A DNA stretch of 64,000 bases, from contig NC_088323.1 in assembly GCF_910592395.1 (NCBI RefSeq), positions 1,674,001-1,738,000 on the forward strand. Direction: 5' to 3'. The notes below the pieces were generated by a model. The model had not been told where the DNA came from, did not search any database, and saw only the letters and a list, made by a program, of their open reading frames with translations. Positions 1 to 11,900 of this stretch are shown one piece after another. Position 1 is the first letter of the stretch. Every line of letters begins with the position of its first letter. A program made the position numbers and the translations under genes. The stretch is from Lineus longissimus (taxonomy: Eukaryota > Nemertea > Pilidiophora > Heteronemertea > Lineidae).

Positions 1-1099
1 GCTCTAGTCTGGAGTGCAGAATTTTAAAGAAAGTTGCTATTTATTGTATGATATACATAGTAAATAATAGAAATTTATTGTATATTTACCTATTATTTTT
101 GTGTCCCTCTAATGGCTATTCTGATATTAATTCAATGTTTAAAAACATGGTTATGGTATTGATATTTGGCAGATATTTATTAAATCATTTTAAGATAATC
201 TTCGTTGGTGTCATTTACTTGTATGGATGTGTTTGGCATTGTTATGTGTTGATCAGTACTGACAAATATATGCTCCAGGGAACTGCCTGTTGGAAATACG
301 GTTAGAGTCGTATGGGTTGATCGACATTCTATGTATGTCTCCATCCTCCGAGATTTCACAATAATCGACCACCATGGCCACGGTTGATCAAACTAACTTG
401 GGCACAGCCATAAAACATCAACAATTAATTAGAAGACCTTGGAGACAGTACCCCGTGAAGACCTACGTGATGACAAGGAGACCTTCAAGATGCCTTGCAT
501 TACAATACCCTTCACAATCCGGGTAGACCTTCACCTCTGCTCAGACCTCGCCTAGAGGCGAGGTCTGAGCAGCTGGTCTCTGGCTGTTTTGAGGTCCGCG
601 GGTTGGTCACGTAGGAACTCAGCATGAGCCAATGATGACAGTCCCAATTTCTCCAAGCTTGAGGCCACTTAGACTTAACGAAAATACATTCCCATTGAAG
701 ATTTGGATGCTTTACCATCATTTAAACTACTGAAATTAGAAATTTAAGCCAAGGGACCCTTTTTCATGGGGGCTGACATTTTTTTATCATGTGACTTGCA
801 ATGTTTCACCAATATGCTACGGTTTGCAAATTTTAATAATTAAAAAATAACTAAATGTATACCATTTATTCATATAAATGATTCAGGGAATAATTACGTT
901 CTTTGAATATAAGATTATGAATACCAAATTGTTCCAATTAGCAAACAAATATATTTTAGTATTCTTGGTACCACACTTTGCAGCACAAGCAAGTGCGTGC
1001 ATGTGACCAAAATTGACCAATTAGATCATCGCTTATGTTCTCTACTTCCTGATTCACACCCATAGCAAAATCAAACCAATAAAAGCAAGATTTTTGACG
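1..1099. other. 5' flank of ARPC2; no gene seen
   Basis: No coding exon is convincing on either strand here. The last hundred bases before the ARPC2 start codon at 1100 presumably hold its 5' UTR and promoter, but no TATA box or other clear core element is visible. The one structured element is the palindrome at 537-572. Confidence 0.5.
537..572. repeat. Perfect 17-bp inverted repeat with 2-nt spacer
   Basis: The arm at 537-553 (CTGCTCAGACCTCGCCT) is followed by AG and then by its exact reverse complement at 556-572. The GC-rich arms could extrude as a cruciform or fold as an RNA hairpin. It lies about 530 bp upstream of the ARPC2 start codon. No flanking transposon ends were recognised. Confidence 0.9.
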
Positions 1100-4000
1100 A
1101 TGATTCTCCTTGAAAAAAAGAACAGGATTGTCGAGGATGCTCTCTTGAGCCGATTCGAAAATGTTAAAGCCAAGTGAGTGTCTCAGTTTCTCCGTAAATG
1201 TGTATTTTCTACGCCTAGGATGCCGGCTCGAAAATTAAAACTCACTCGGCTGTGTTGACCTGTAGGCTAGTCAGCCTATAGTTTGTAGTGTGTAGCATGT
1301 TTAGTCCGGGTAATCAGTGACGTGTGTCTGTCTGTGTGACATCGGGGCCAGGGGAAGTGGTGTCACAGATATTTTGTCTCCGATAAATGTTACTTTTGAT
1401 CAACCAACCGTCATCGATTTGGACTTTGGATCACCGAAAAAGATCTCTCAGTCTCTGGCATGTCTCATTGCCATTATCCAAGTATGGCGGTCTACCTAAT
1501 GCGCGTCCGGAACAATTTGTGCGTCCGGAGCGCGTCCGGAATAGAAAGTGCGCGTCCGGAACAATTTCCTATGTAAATATGAACTTAATGTTGCATTAGA
1601 TGGCTTAAATAGCATTTTAATTCCATGTAGAGAAAATAAAATTGGAAAAAATCTCCTTGGTGACTTTGTGTTTTACAATTTTCAGCGGGGTGATTTGGGT
1701 GTTGCACAGCCATCAAATCCCAGTTTACTGACGTTTCTCCTCAACCAATTGTTGTTGCAGTTGCAGAATTTCGATAGTAGCCGTGTTGTAATGGATTAGG
1801 CTGGTATCTGGTGTCTCAGCACATGGAATGCCGTCAGAGTGTCTTATCATTGTTAATTTCACAAAAAATCAGAATCAAATATGTTATTGAAAATCACTAT
1901 ACAGTCAAAGTGTCAATTAGTGAGATGTGTTCACATTAATATGTAAAGAGCAATCTCTAGTGAACTCACACAACTGTTTGACATGAGGGAGCCCCCCAAA
2001 CCCCCGTCCTTCTGACATATTTAGCCAGTACATTGGGGGATGAGTCCCCCAAACCCCCCAAAATATATTTTGTGAGAAAAATAAGTGAAAATTGTACTAC
2101 TTCTTTGATGTGAGTGTATCCTTAAATCCACTGTCATCACTAGATCCTTTGATAATAAGCCATAGCTAAATTTAAGTGTAGCCAATTAGAAATTAATCTA
2201 AAAAATAAGTCCCCCCCTCCCGGGCCCACTCTGTCGAATGGTAGAAAAACTGGCATTTTTATTTTAATGAATAAGATATATACCCAGGAAAATAATCATT
2301 AAGCTCATCTATAGTTGAAGCTCTTAAAACCGCACTGAATTTTGTTGACCCCCTTCCCCCTTCCCCTCGATCCCCTCCCCTCCCCCCTAAAAGCGCAAAT
2401 TGGCTTCACAATAATTGCTATTGCCCCTTATCCCACGGCACGCAAAGACAAACTCATACCGACTTAGACGACCACAACAGGAGAAGGCGCGTAAGGAACT
2501 TGGGATATGATTATGGCATTAGTAATTAACCACCTCGCTGAAAATTGTAAAATACAAAGTCACCAAAAAGATTTTTTTCAATTTTATTTTCTCTACATGG
2601 AATTAAAATGCTATTTAAGCCATCTAATGCAACAATAGGTTCATATTTACATAGGAAATTGTTCCGGACGCGCACTTTCTCTTCCGGACGCGCTCCGGAC
2701 GCGCAAACAGAGTTCCGGACGCACATTAGGTGGACCCAAGTATGGTAGTTTTCAGTGAATTAAATTAGTCAGTGTTTTTTTCTATTCCAGAAATAAACCT
2801 GAACGAATAGACATCAAGGTAGCTGATTTTGATGGCGTCCTTTACCACATTGGCAACCCGGATGGGGACAAGACAAAAATAACAGTAGGTTGAAATGCTG
2901 TTTTAAAATGTTTTCATTTAGCTCAAGTTTTTATGCATTTTGAAAAACATTGTGTACCGGTACGTCTTTTTTTGTGTGTACAGATGCCTCTTTATTTTAT
3001 CATTATTTATTTTCGACTTATAGGTGAGCATTGCACTCAAGTTTTACAAGGAACTTCAAGCTCATGGTGCTGATGAGGTAAGTAATTAAGTTTTCCCTGT
3101 CCTTTGAGGATAACATTCAAACTATTCCTCAAGATCTTGGATGAAAATTTGGGATTGTGTCAGCAAACGGGCAGTTGGATTGGCTCAAATTTGTTGAGTC
3201 TTTTTTCAGTAATTCTGTAATATCTGCCACCATGCTCTTATACAACCCTTTACTAATTTCAGCTCATCAAGAGGGAATATTCTCCGTACCTGGTGAACCC
3301 CGAACCAGGCTATGACATCACTGTTATGTTCGACTTGGAGAACCTCCCTGACAACCACGAAGTTTGGGTGGAAAAATGTGGCCTATTGAAAAGGAATTGC
3401 TTTGCGTCCGTGTTTGAGACATACTTTGAACATCAGGCCCGTGGAGAAACCAGCACCAAACAGGCTGTCATTCATTACAGGGATGATGAAGTCATGTGAG
3501 TATTTCCATTTAGTGTTTGGTGTGTTGTTTTTGCCTGCCTGGTGTGGTGTATATGAACATGGCAACTGGGCTTATGGGCCCTGGGCACCCTTCTTAGAAG
3601 AGGAAATTATTAAAAAATCAGCGAATGCATCTGTCTTTGGTGAAAATCTGTCGTCTAATGTTGCGTCTTGTCTCTGTTTCAGGTATGTGAGTGCCATGGA
3701 GGATAGAGTCACTGTGATCTTCAATACTGTTTTCAAAGGGGACGATGATATTATTATTGGAAAGATCTTCATGCAGGTTAGCTTTATCAATGAAAGGCAG
3801 TCATGCAGTCATAAAGATTGATAATGCCAATATTATAAATGCCTAGTTTCAGCAAATTTGCATGCATAATAACTGCACTTCAGCAATGTTTATTTCTGTT
3901 GTTCGGAGCCACGAGTCGGACAAGAAGAACACAAGCTTCGGCCTTTAACAGAACCTGCCCCTTGAAGTACGGTTATGATTCTACTCCTCATGTGATATTG

Positions 4001-6109
4001 AAGAAGGCAACTCTGTAATGTTGGAAGTCCTTCTACAATACGTTTTTTTGCCAAGAGGTGAAGCAGCTTTCAGTACAAACTAACTTTATTTCAGGAATTT
4101 AAAGAGGGTCGTCGAGCAAGTCAGACAGCTCCTCAGGTTCTGTTCAGCACTGATCCCCCACGAGAATTGGAAGGCAGTGAAGAAGTCCAGGTTGGAGCCA
4201 TGAACTCCTTCATCACATTTGGTGAGTGGAATTTCTGCCAGCTGATTCAGCTGTCTTAGTACATGGTGACTTGTTACAACAGGGCAGCTACCTGAGCATA
4301 TCAAACATGTCTCTCTCTGTTGTGATTTTCAATTGAGTTTAAAGTCAATAAGAATAGTTGTAGGCCAGTCTGTTCTTGATAATCAAATTGGAGAGTCACC
4401 TCAGCTGTAGTATTTCAGTTGCCCTATTCCTTTCTGCTCTAATTCCTGATTATTTTTTTTCAGTTCTCTTTCCCCGTCACACAAACCCTGCTGCTCGAGA
4501 ACAAACAATCGACCTCATACACATGTTCCGCAATTATCTTCATTACCATATTAAGTGTGCTAAGGTGAGTAAGCAGCAGGTGTTGACTGAAGACCCTTCA
4601 ATTGTGTCGTGGCCCGACAAATCTGCTACCTTTTCATGGCTCTTTTCTCAGCAGGTTTTTATACCAGATAAACAGAAAATGAGGTGAAACAAGACTGCGA
4701 TACCAGTTGCATCTTGCTTGATCTATAACATGATGATGTAATTTGCTGGCTCTGTTACCCGATTGCCTCCCACATTTGGGTAATACACCAAATGGATTCA
4801 ATGATGAGACCCTAAAGACAATTAAATTGACCATTACAGTTGAGTTGGCATAACAAACCTCTGACATCAGGCTTATCAGCAAGACCGTCCAGGCTTACAA
4901 ATCTTTCATTGAAATGAATTCACTTTCAACTTGATGTGTTCTCTTTTCAGGCTTACATCCATTCCCATATGCGTGCTAAAACATCGGACTTCCTTAAAGT
5001 TCTTAACCGTGCCAAGCAGGCCAATAATTCATCAGATGGAAAGAAAACAACTATGTCGTAAGTATTTGTTGAAATAGATTAAACTTCTGACAGATTTAGC
5101 CTAGGTATTAAGTGCTAGAGAAGCCCCATCACCTTTGACGTGTTTCATCCATGTGTGGGGCATGAATGTTGCCCATACATTGTCCACTCTACATTTTAAC
5201 ACTGAGTATCCATGTATAATCAATCAATAGTATTGCTAGTTGGCTACTATCTATTATTTCACCAGATATGGACGGTCTTTCCAGAAAATTGATTTTCCTC
5301 CCCAGTCCATTTTATTTTTCTTATATCTTCATTTATTGCAGAGGAAAACAGTTGCTAACGAAGATCGCACCAAAAATAAAATGATCTGTGTACTAATACT
5401 TCTACCTAACTTAACTCCTCTGCCTCTTTGTAAATATGCCGTCCGACCTTACCATAATCATCAGCTTCCTCATCTGTACAATGTGATATCCATGATGATT
5501 GAGCCTTCAACCTAAACTGTCAACATTGTTCATTGAAGCTTTTGTCCATTATCTTTCAATTCCCAAATTACTGATGAATGGTGAATTCATCGTAGAATAC
5601 CTTTTATTCACATCTTTCCAGCCAGAAACAGAGATGCTCCAAACTTTAGTGTGTTAACCCCATCCAGTATTTTCCAAGGGAACACGAGTTTCCAAATAAG
5701 TGCTTCATCCAAAATCCTACTGCAAATTATTCCTATCCATTTGTTACCCATGATGCCCATGTCATTCATTGACCTATCAACATGTTGCAATATGTAAATT
5801 ACAATTTGGAAAAGCAAACAAATTTCTTGGTGATCATTTGTGATCAAATCTGTCTGTCTAATACCTTGAAGAGTACATGTACATGTATCATAGGGTTGTG
5901 CTAAAGAGTCTTGAGGTGCCTGTACAAAAGGGATGTTGTACATGTTATTGGCCTATATGTTACATGCGCAGTTAAATCAGCTTAATAGCATCGACACAGT
6001 ATATGATAATTTTCACTTTCGTGTACTTACTTTCACATTTTCTTTTTCTTATTTATTCAATGATATTTGTTTTCATTCCAGTGGCAAGACATTCTCTGTG
6101 AAGTGCTAG
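1100..6109 (+). CDS. ARPC2: Actin-related protein 2/3 complex subunit 2 (p34-Arc)
   Basis: Nine exons: 1100-1173, 2791-2884, 3024-3077, 3263-3495, 3683-3776, 4095-4221, 4464-4564, 4951-5057 and 6082-6109. All introns are GT-AG and phases are continuous, giving 303 aa against about 300 in vertebrates. The product starts [15 protein letters not shown]. It contains the family hallmarks [67 protein letters not shown] and the C-terminal [14 protein letters not shown], and spans the whole p34-Arc fold. By family knowledge, ARPC2 and ARPC4 form the core that clamps the mother filament when the Arp2/3 complex nucleates branched actin in the cortex and lamellipodium. The C-terminus after the last conserved block (SGKTFSVKC) is slightly longer than in human. 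The first intron carries a DNA transposon (1488-2736). The gene is convergent with LAGE3. Confidence 0.97.
1488..2736. mobile_element. Non-autonomous DNA transposon with ~205-bp inverted repeats (Mutator/foldback-like)
   Basis: The left arm (1489-1692) and right arm (2531-2736) are near-identical inverted copies, differing mainly by scattered substitutions. Both begin with GGTCYACCTAATGYGCGTCC when read inward. Each arm carries four copies of a GCGTCCGGA motif in its outer part. The element is bounded by the 9-bp direct repeat CAAGTATGG (1479-1487 and 2737-2745), read as the target-site duplication. Long inverted repeats plus a 9-bp duplication are typical of Mutator-like elements, but the interior has no transposase, so the superfamily is an inference. 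It sits inside ARPC2 intron 1 in no particular coding orientation. Confidence 0.85.
2349..2387 (-). other. G-quadruplex-prone C/G-run tract
   Basis: The + strand shows six runs of four to six C separated by one to five bases. The minus strand therefore has six G-runs and fits the usual quadruplex pattern. It lies in the interior of the transposon at 1488-2736, and a second C-rich stretch occurs at about 1991-2062. Confidence 0.6.
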
Positions 6110-7103
6110 GGTCAAATGTGATCCTCTACCAACATACTGGTAACAAAAATGACATTTTAAAGTTTTGGACCAACCTGATTTATCTTCTAGTGGAGGACGT
6201 AGGCATTCATCTATAGCTGTGGACTGCAATGGTCTTTAGTCTAGAGGATTTGTGCACTTGACTTGCCAGTAGGAGAAAATAATCAAGAACTTAGTGCATG
6301 AGACTGAATATAAACCGGAACCTGCATGCATGGAACTCAAGCAACTCTTTTTTTCTGAAGTTCAAAACTGACATGGCTGACATACCTTTGTTTTCATTGA
6401 ACAGAATTTTAGACCAGGGAGCAAAGATATTAAAGGAGTTAAAAAGAATTTGATTTGAAATGATATACGAAGGGTTCTACTTAATTTTGTGTATACTTTG
6501 AGAGTTATGCTACAGTGCCTCTTTGGACGGGTTGAAGATCTACATGTAGATACCATCTTCATTGTCGTGTTTTGGGAGGGCATGTACAGAGTCATTATGA
6601 GCTTTTGAGTTTGAAGAAAATTCAAACACATTTGAGTAACTTATTGTTAACATTGTAACATCCGGTCATGTTGGTCAAACAATTGGGATTTGGGTTTATA
6701 CTGGACAATAGGTTTAACAAGAATTATTATCAGTTATAGGAAATAAGACTAGTAAATGCTTTTCTTCAGTTAAAATGCAGTTTCACAAAATTATATTTTG
6801 AATGTATAATGTACTTAGAGAAAAGTGTATAGTCGTTTGAAGTTAATCAAGAGTAACATTTTAAGAACAAGTATTGGTCTACTCTTATTGTCCATTTGTT
6901 TCATTTTGAGAAGCATAAGATCATGTGGCGTTTATGATGGGATGGGAGTTTGACTGAAAATTACTTGTAATTCCTTATTCCTAAAAAAATTGTCATCTGA
7001 TGGATGTAGGTCCTTCGAAGGTAGGACAATTCAATATTGAATTTACAATGTGTATATATGGATCTTGAGCTTTTTAAATACACTTCTATTGTACATGTGC
7101 TTG

Positions 7104-7136
7104 TTGTCTTACTTGTCTTACTTGTCTTACTTGTCT
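7104..7136. repeat. 9-bp tandem repeat, TTGTCTTAC
   Basis: About 3.7 perfect copies of a 9-bp unit lie just upstream of the ARPC2 poly(A) signal, within its presumed 3' UTR. Confidence 0.9.
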
Positions 7137-7192
7137 CAACATTGTGACATCTGTCAAAATCGAGTGCCCAATAAGTACAACACAAGTTCTAG

Positions 7193-7198
7193 AATAAA
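7193..7198 (+). terminator. Candidate poly(A) signal of ARPC2
   Basis: A canonical AATAAA lies 1.1 kb after the ARPC2 stop and is the first one seen in that interval. The opposite-strand signal of LAGE3 is only 14 bp further on. Confidence 0.5.
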
Positions 7199-7212
7199 AT
7201 ACAAATACACAC

Positions 7213-7218
7213 TTTATT
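7213..7218 (-). terminator. Candidate poly(A) signal of LAGE3
   Basis: TTTATT on the + strand is AATAAA on the minus strand, 312 bp after the LAGE3 stop. Because it nearly abuts the ARPC2 signal at 7193-7198, cleavage 10-30 nt downstream of each would make the two mRNAs overlap tail to tail. Confidence 0.55.
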
Positions 7219-7529
7219 AATGTTCATATACATGTACTGCCCCATCCACCTGATCCCATAGGTCCGAATTCAGTGAGAACTCCCGATTTGTAATTCCTGA
7301 GTCAAAGCAGAAACTTCCTGGGTGGAATAATCATTGAGAGAGACGACATATCACTGCAGCAGATGATTGCAAATGATATATCTATTGAACTTTTTTCCTA
7401 CCCAGATGGACAAGGAAATGGACTGCAGCTACCTTTTTCAAATAAATTGTCCTCACCAACAATTGGAACTGGTACTCATTCCACTAATAAAAAGTCAAGT
7501 CCAATATGCAGTTGGGGCAATTGGAGACG

Positions 7530-8735
7530 CTATCTCTTGCAAACTTTGACCGGTGGACCAAATTGATCCATTGTCTCTACTACCAATGCCATGTGATCCA
7601 TGAAAGAGTTGACACTCACTCTCAGAAACTTGGCTTCCTTGGCAAGAAATGTTCTGAAAACAAAAAAGATAATGAAATTGAATCTTAAGTGTTTTTAAAA
7701 AACATAAACAGAACTTTCCTCTTCATTGGATAAATGTTGGAGATGGCAAGTTGTGGCAATCATGCTGCGACATGTACTTGGAAACAACAAATAATTTGAC
7801 TGATTTACGGCGAATCTGAAATGTCCTCTGTACATCCTGGATTGGAAGCAACAAGTATTACTTCTGGTTCATACAAAAATCATTCATTTCAATGAATCCA
7901 CACCAACCTCTTCACACTTCAATACTCCTTGTTTAAAGTCGTTCTTTGTTGACACAGTCACCACAGAATACCAGGATTAGGCAGGAATCCAGGCATCAAG
8001 TGGCTTGTCTATTCACTTACACATGAAGCAGTTTGCCATTCACACTCATTTCTTTCCTACATCCTCCACGCTTTGGTTCTTTGTCAACACTTAGCGATCC
8101 ATGTGCAATTTCAGCTTCCCGTTCAGATGGAAATGGCACCTTCAAATCACTTTATAACAGTCAAGGAATCCCAAACCTTATTGATAGCATTTCTGAATGC
8201 TGCTTCACAGCTCAGCTAATGTAACATCCAATACAACAACAAGAGGTATTGACACTAAAACTCGCTCTTGCAGTTGTGGCCGAACTATTCAAGAGAACAA
8301 TCATCAACGAAAGGCCTTGGTGCTGCCCCCAGCTCATGGGACTGGGAGTGCTCGCTGGCATAGGCCTAATGACCCACAAATGCCAACATGAAGAAATTAG
8401 GAATGGCAATGCTGCTAACTATAGCTTCTTTGGGTTAACAACATGTTGCATGGTGATGGTTGGTTGCATTGGGATTGTTATTCCCCCAAATGGACCTCCC
8501 GACCCTACCCATACAATAATACATCATTCAGAGTTGTGCAAAATCACTTCCGGTGCAACATATAAACCACGACTGTAACAAACCCATGCGACGGAATTCT
8601 CCAAAAATTGGCAGAGTTGTTCATCAATACTCAATATTTCAATAGTTGTAAGATGAAAAAAATCAGAACACTATGGACTCGGCACATGTGGTTTAATCGC
8701 TTCCAAAAAAGATACATGCTGAATTCGTCCTCCAT
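7530..8735 (-). CDS. LAGE3: EKC/KEOPS complex subunit LAGE3 / Pcc1
   Basis: Three minus-strand exons: 8735-8716 (20 nt), 8149-8021 and 7653-7530. Together they make 90 aa with continuous phases. The start is MEDEFS, and an intron splits the next Ile codon. The body reads LKVPFPSEREAEIAHGSLSV, then RGG, then VNGKLLHV, and the end carries LRVSVNSFMDHMALVVETMD followed by FGPP. These match the Pcc1/LAGE3 family along its whole length (human LAGE3 has VPFPTPLEAEIAHGSL and a C-terminal FGPPV). By family knowledge Pcc1 is the small dimerising subunit of KEOPS, which makes N6-threonylcarbamoyladenosine at A37 of ANN-decoding tRNAs together with OSGEP, TP53RK and TPRKB. Exon 3 has an excellent acceptor (TTTTTTGTTTTCAG). 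The first intron has a weaker donor (GTATCT) and acceptor (TTATAAAG), so exon 1 is the least certain part. The gene is divergent from ARL5 and convergent with ARPC2. Confidence 0.9.
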
Positions 8736-8973
8736 TGCCGTCTATCCCGGAATGCCGTACTGCGCAAACGCAGAAGTGAAACGAGCTGATAGCATCCGGT
8801 TTCGTGTCAACAAGGATTTTGTATAGAGGGTGTCATATAATAGTGTAATTTCTCAAAAATAAGGACGTCGATTTTACTTAAAACAATACAGATGTCATAA
8901 GTGAACTCTTGGTCATCTTGTGCTTTATTTTAACTTTGCGTCGGGTCGGCAGAGTGGAGTAGACGGCCGAAGT
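8736..8973. promoter_or_regulatory. Shared bidirectional promoter region, LAGE3 / ARL5
   Basis: Only 238 bp separate the start codons of the divergent LAGE3 and ARL5 genes, so both transcription starts must fall in or near this segment. TGCGCAAACGCA at 8761-8772 differs by only two central bases from the NRF1 palindrome TGCGCATGCGCA, an element common in TATA-less housekeeping promoters. No TATA box is obvious. Confidence 0.6.
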
Positions 8974-11900
8974 ATGGGGCTTCTTATGGCCAAATTGTGG
9001 AGTTTCTTCTCAAATGAGGGTGAGCATTTGTAGTGCATTTTCGTAGTGTATTTTGGTGTACATGCCATACAATGACCCTCATTTCTTTTGTGTGGGTTCT
9101 GTTCCTATAAATGTCTGATAACCTTTGTTCTTTAGTTTTCTTTCGAGAAAACATTGCTGATGCTTATTTCTGTGAGTGACGAAGATTAAAAGTCCATCTA
9201 TGATTATGATCCTGACTCCTGATGAATGTCATGAGTCATGACAAATTTTATTCATTCACTTCAGCTTTCAGGACATTTGTCGAATGATGGGACCACGTTA
9301 CGGGTATTTAAATGTTGATTGTTGTAGGACATTCCCTCTGATCCTTGGGACCTCAACTCAATTCCAGTGGCTAGTATAATGTAGCCACTGGATTTGAGTT
9401 GATTGACTTTGTGAGCGTCACCTGATCACAGCTGGCTGTAGCTCACTAGATTGGTCCTAGCGAAGATTGGATCAACTGGACGAATAGAATTTTTTTAATT
9501 TTTAAAGGAACTGTACAGTGCAGTTTTCTTGTTCATAGGAGGTCAAGTACTGTGTGATACATATATTCATGGTATAATGGTGAAATAGGCTGAGGGTTTC
9601 TTACAGTCTTTCAATTCAATGGTTCTAAACTGGAACAGAACAATCAAGACAATATCAGTCATTTGAGAGGTCGATACGTAGTGTTGCTGTTGTCAGTTGA
9701 AGTATTGTACCAGAGTTGTCTGGAGGGATGGTAAAAACTTGTTTGAATTGCAGTGGTTGCACCAAGAGTTGTCTTTTACTCCTGTTGACAAAAGTGCTCA
9801 TGCTCCCCTCAACGACAATCGTTTTAGTTTAATCGTTTTTGGTTGAATATATAATTACACATAAGACTGGGCTGAAGCCCTTGTGATCATGGCATGATGG
9901 TTTACCAGCAGAACCTGTACTGCTGGCACCAGTTTGATGTGTCTCAAGTTGGCCCTATGCACCTTAATTCAAGGACCAGGGCGCATACCTCGGTCACTAG
10001 ATGTGAGAATGTAAGCTCTACTTGTACACCATATCAACTCACATCGATTAGGCCAACGAGTCTCATAGCCCCAGGCAAATCTTGTTTGCTTTCACATTCT
10101 CTTTTTGTTTGGTCAAGATTGAAATGGAAATTTCTTCACCCATACTTTCCAAATTTGTCTTTGTTCATGGTCAAAAAGTGAAATGACCAGCTAAATCCCA
10201 AATCTAAATAGTGCCCACACATTCTGTGCATGGTACCGGTAATTGAAATTGAAGGGTAAGGAGATTTCTGAAACAGGTGTTGTGTCCCGAGATGAAATCA
10301 GGAGAAATTGTAGGCGTACAAAGTTGTAGATTCCGTTTTGGTGACTTGAAGGAACGCCTTCATTGTCAAAATGCCCTCCTGGCCTCTGTCATCACATTCT
10401 AAGATACCACTAACCCCCCTTGCCTTGCATGTACTGTACATGTATGTTTGAAAGAGATTCTAGTCTTAATGGCATTGTAATGCTCGTCATGTTCAGCTAT
10501 GACACAGCTATAAATAAAATCCAGGTTAGCCTTGTGATGGCAGATGTGGTTAGATGTAGTCCTTCAGAATTTCTGATGTCTGGGTTGAAATAAGATGTTG
10601 TGTTTATTAGACATGTTTAGAAATAGACATTGATGAGGTTAAGGTCTTCTAGGGTGTAAATAATGGTAAAGTCTTCTCTGTGCACTAATAGAGGAATTAC
10701 AGTGTATGATGCATGTGTCAGATAAGAACTGGTTTATCAATTGTTTCTGTGAGGGCAGTGAAATAGAAACTAGTCCTTGTGACAGCTATAAATAGAATCC
10801 AGGGTAGCCTTCCATGATATATACAAACATTAAAAAACCCTGTTACTGTCGCAATGGCGATTAGGCTAGGAGGATATAACTACAATACAACTTGGTTCCC
10901 CTTGTGCTCAGCTTTACATTCAAATTCCCCTGTTCTCGGCCGGTTTTTGGGGGGGGTTGTAGCAATCCTCGGTGAGTTATCTCAATTTGTTATGTTGATG
11001 CATTGTTCCTGATGACCCCTCAACTACCCTCACAATTCAGACATCATGGGAGGTGATTCAGGTATCACGCATCCATTGTCATGTAACGATTTTTAATTAC
11101 TCCAAGTGCTGAGGATTTGAACTAATCGCTAATCAGTTGTAAGGGAGCCTCTTCAGTAATTACTGAGGTGAATGTCATCCAGGAAGAGTCAGAGGCAATG
11201 TGCAGTAAAGCGCAGTAACATGTTGCTATATCAATAAGCTCTAAAGTAATGTGTGCGAATTTCACAATAGAATCCATTAGAAGTTATCATATAACAACCT
11301 GATCACCATCAAACCATGTGTTGATATTGGCCAGAATATTTTCAACAAAATCGATCAATATTACGATAAAGAAATCGACACAGCAATTGCCTCAGTGCAG
11401 TGTTATGTGCTATAAAGGGCTGGGTTTACTTTGCTCCTTTTTTAAATGTTTCCATCTGCTATGGTAAAGTTGGTGCAGTCTCCATCACAATCAGCTGAAC
11501 AGACGCTGCTTCGTCAAATGTTTTCGGGCTATCCCTGCATGAGTGTCATGATATCATGTACACCACCAATCAAACTGTTCAGCATTTCAAGCATTGGCAC
11601 TTGTGATATCCACTGGAATTAAACAGGAGTGTAGGCCTATATAAGTTAAATGCATACTGGCATCATTCATTATTGTCTTGCTCTGGAATTTTGATTGATC
11701 AATGCCATCAGTAATAGATTATAATTTGGTCTACTTCAGGCCTTATCTCCTCCTTTTTACAGGATTTGTTGATGATTCTTACATCACAGCTTTCCTGGTT
11801 CAAGTTCATTTTGTCCAACCATATTCTCACAGGTCATTTTGGATTTGAATGATGTATTGTCTCTATGGTAATACTGTATGGTGTGTCATCATTTCTTGCC

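Larger units (their letters stand above)
6110..7198 (+). other. Probable ARPC2 3' UTR
   Basis: AT-rich sequence follows the stop codon at 6107-6109 with no further conserved coding sequence. The first canonical AATAAA seen downstream is at 7193-7198, implying a 3' UTR of about 1.1 kb unless a variant signal is used earlier. Confidence 0.5.

Noticed and set aside
1548-2726. Similar short frames (…NNFLCKYE…FVFYNFQRG) near both ends of the ARPC2-intron transposon
   Set aside because: They are the same inverted-repeat arm read from each end, not a transposase.
8249-8578. 110-codon + strand frame with hydrophobic stretches
   Set aside because: It lies opposite and inside intron 1 of LAGE3, overlaps the shared promoter side, and has no homologue or splice support.
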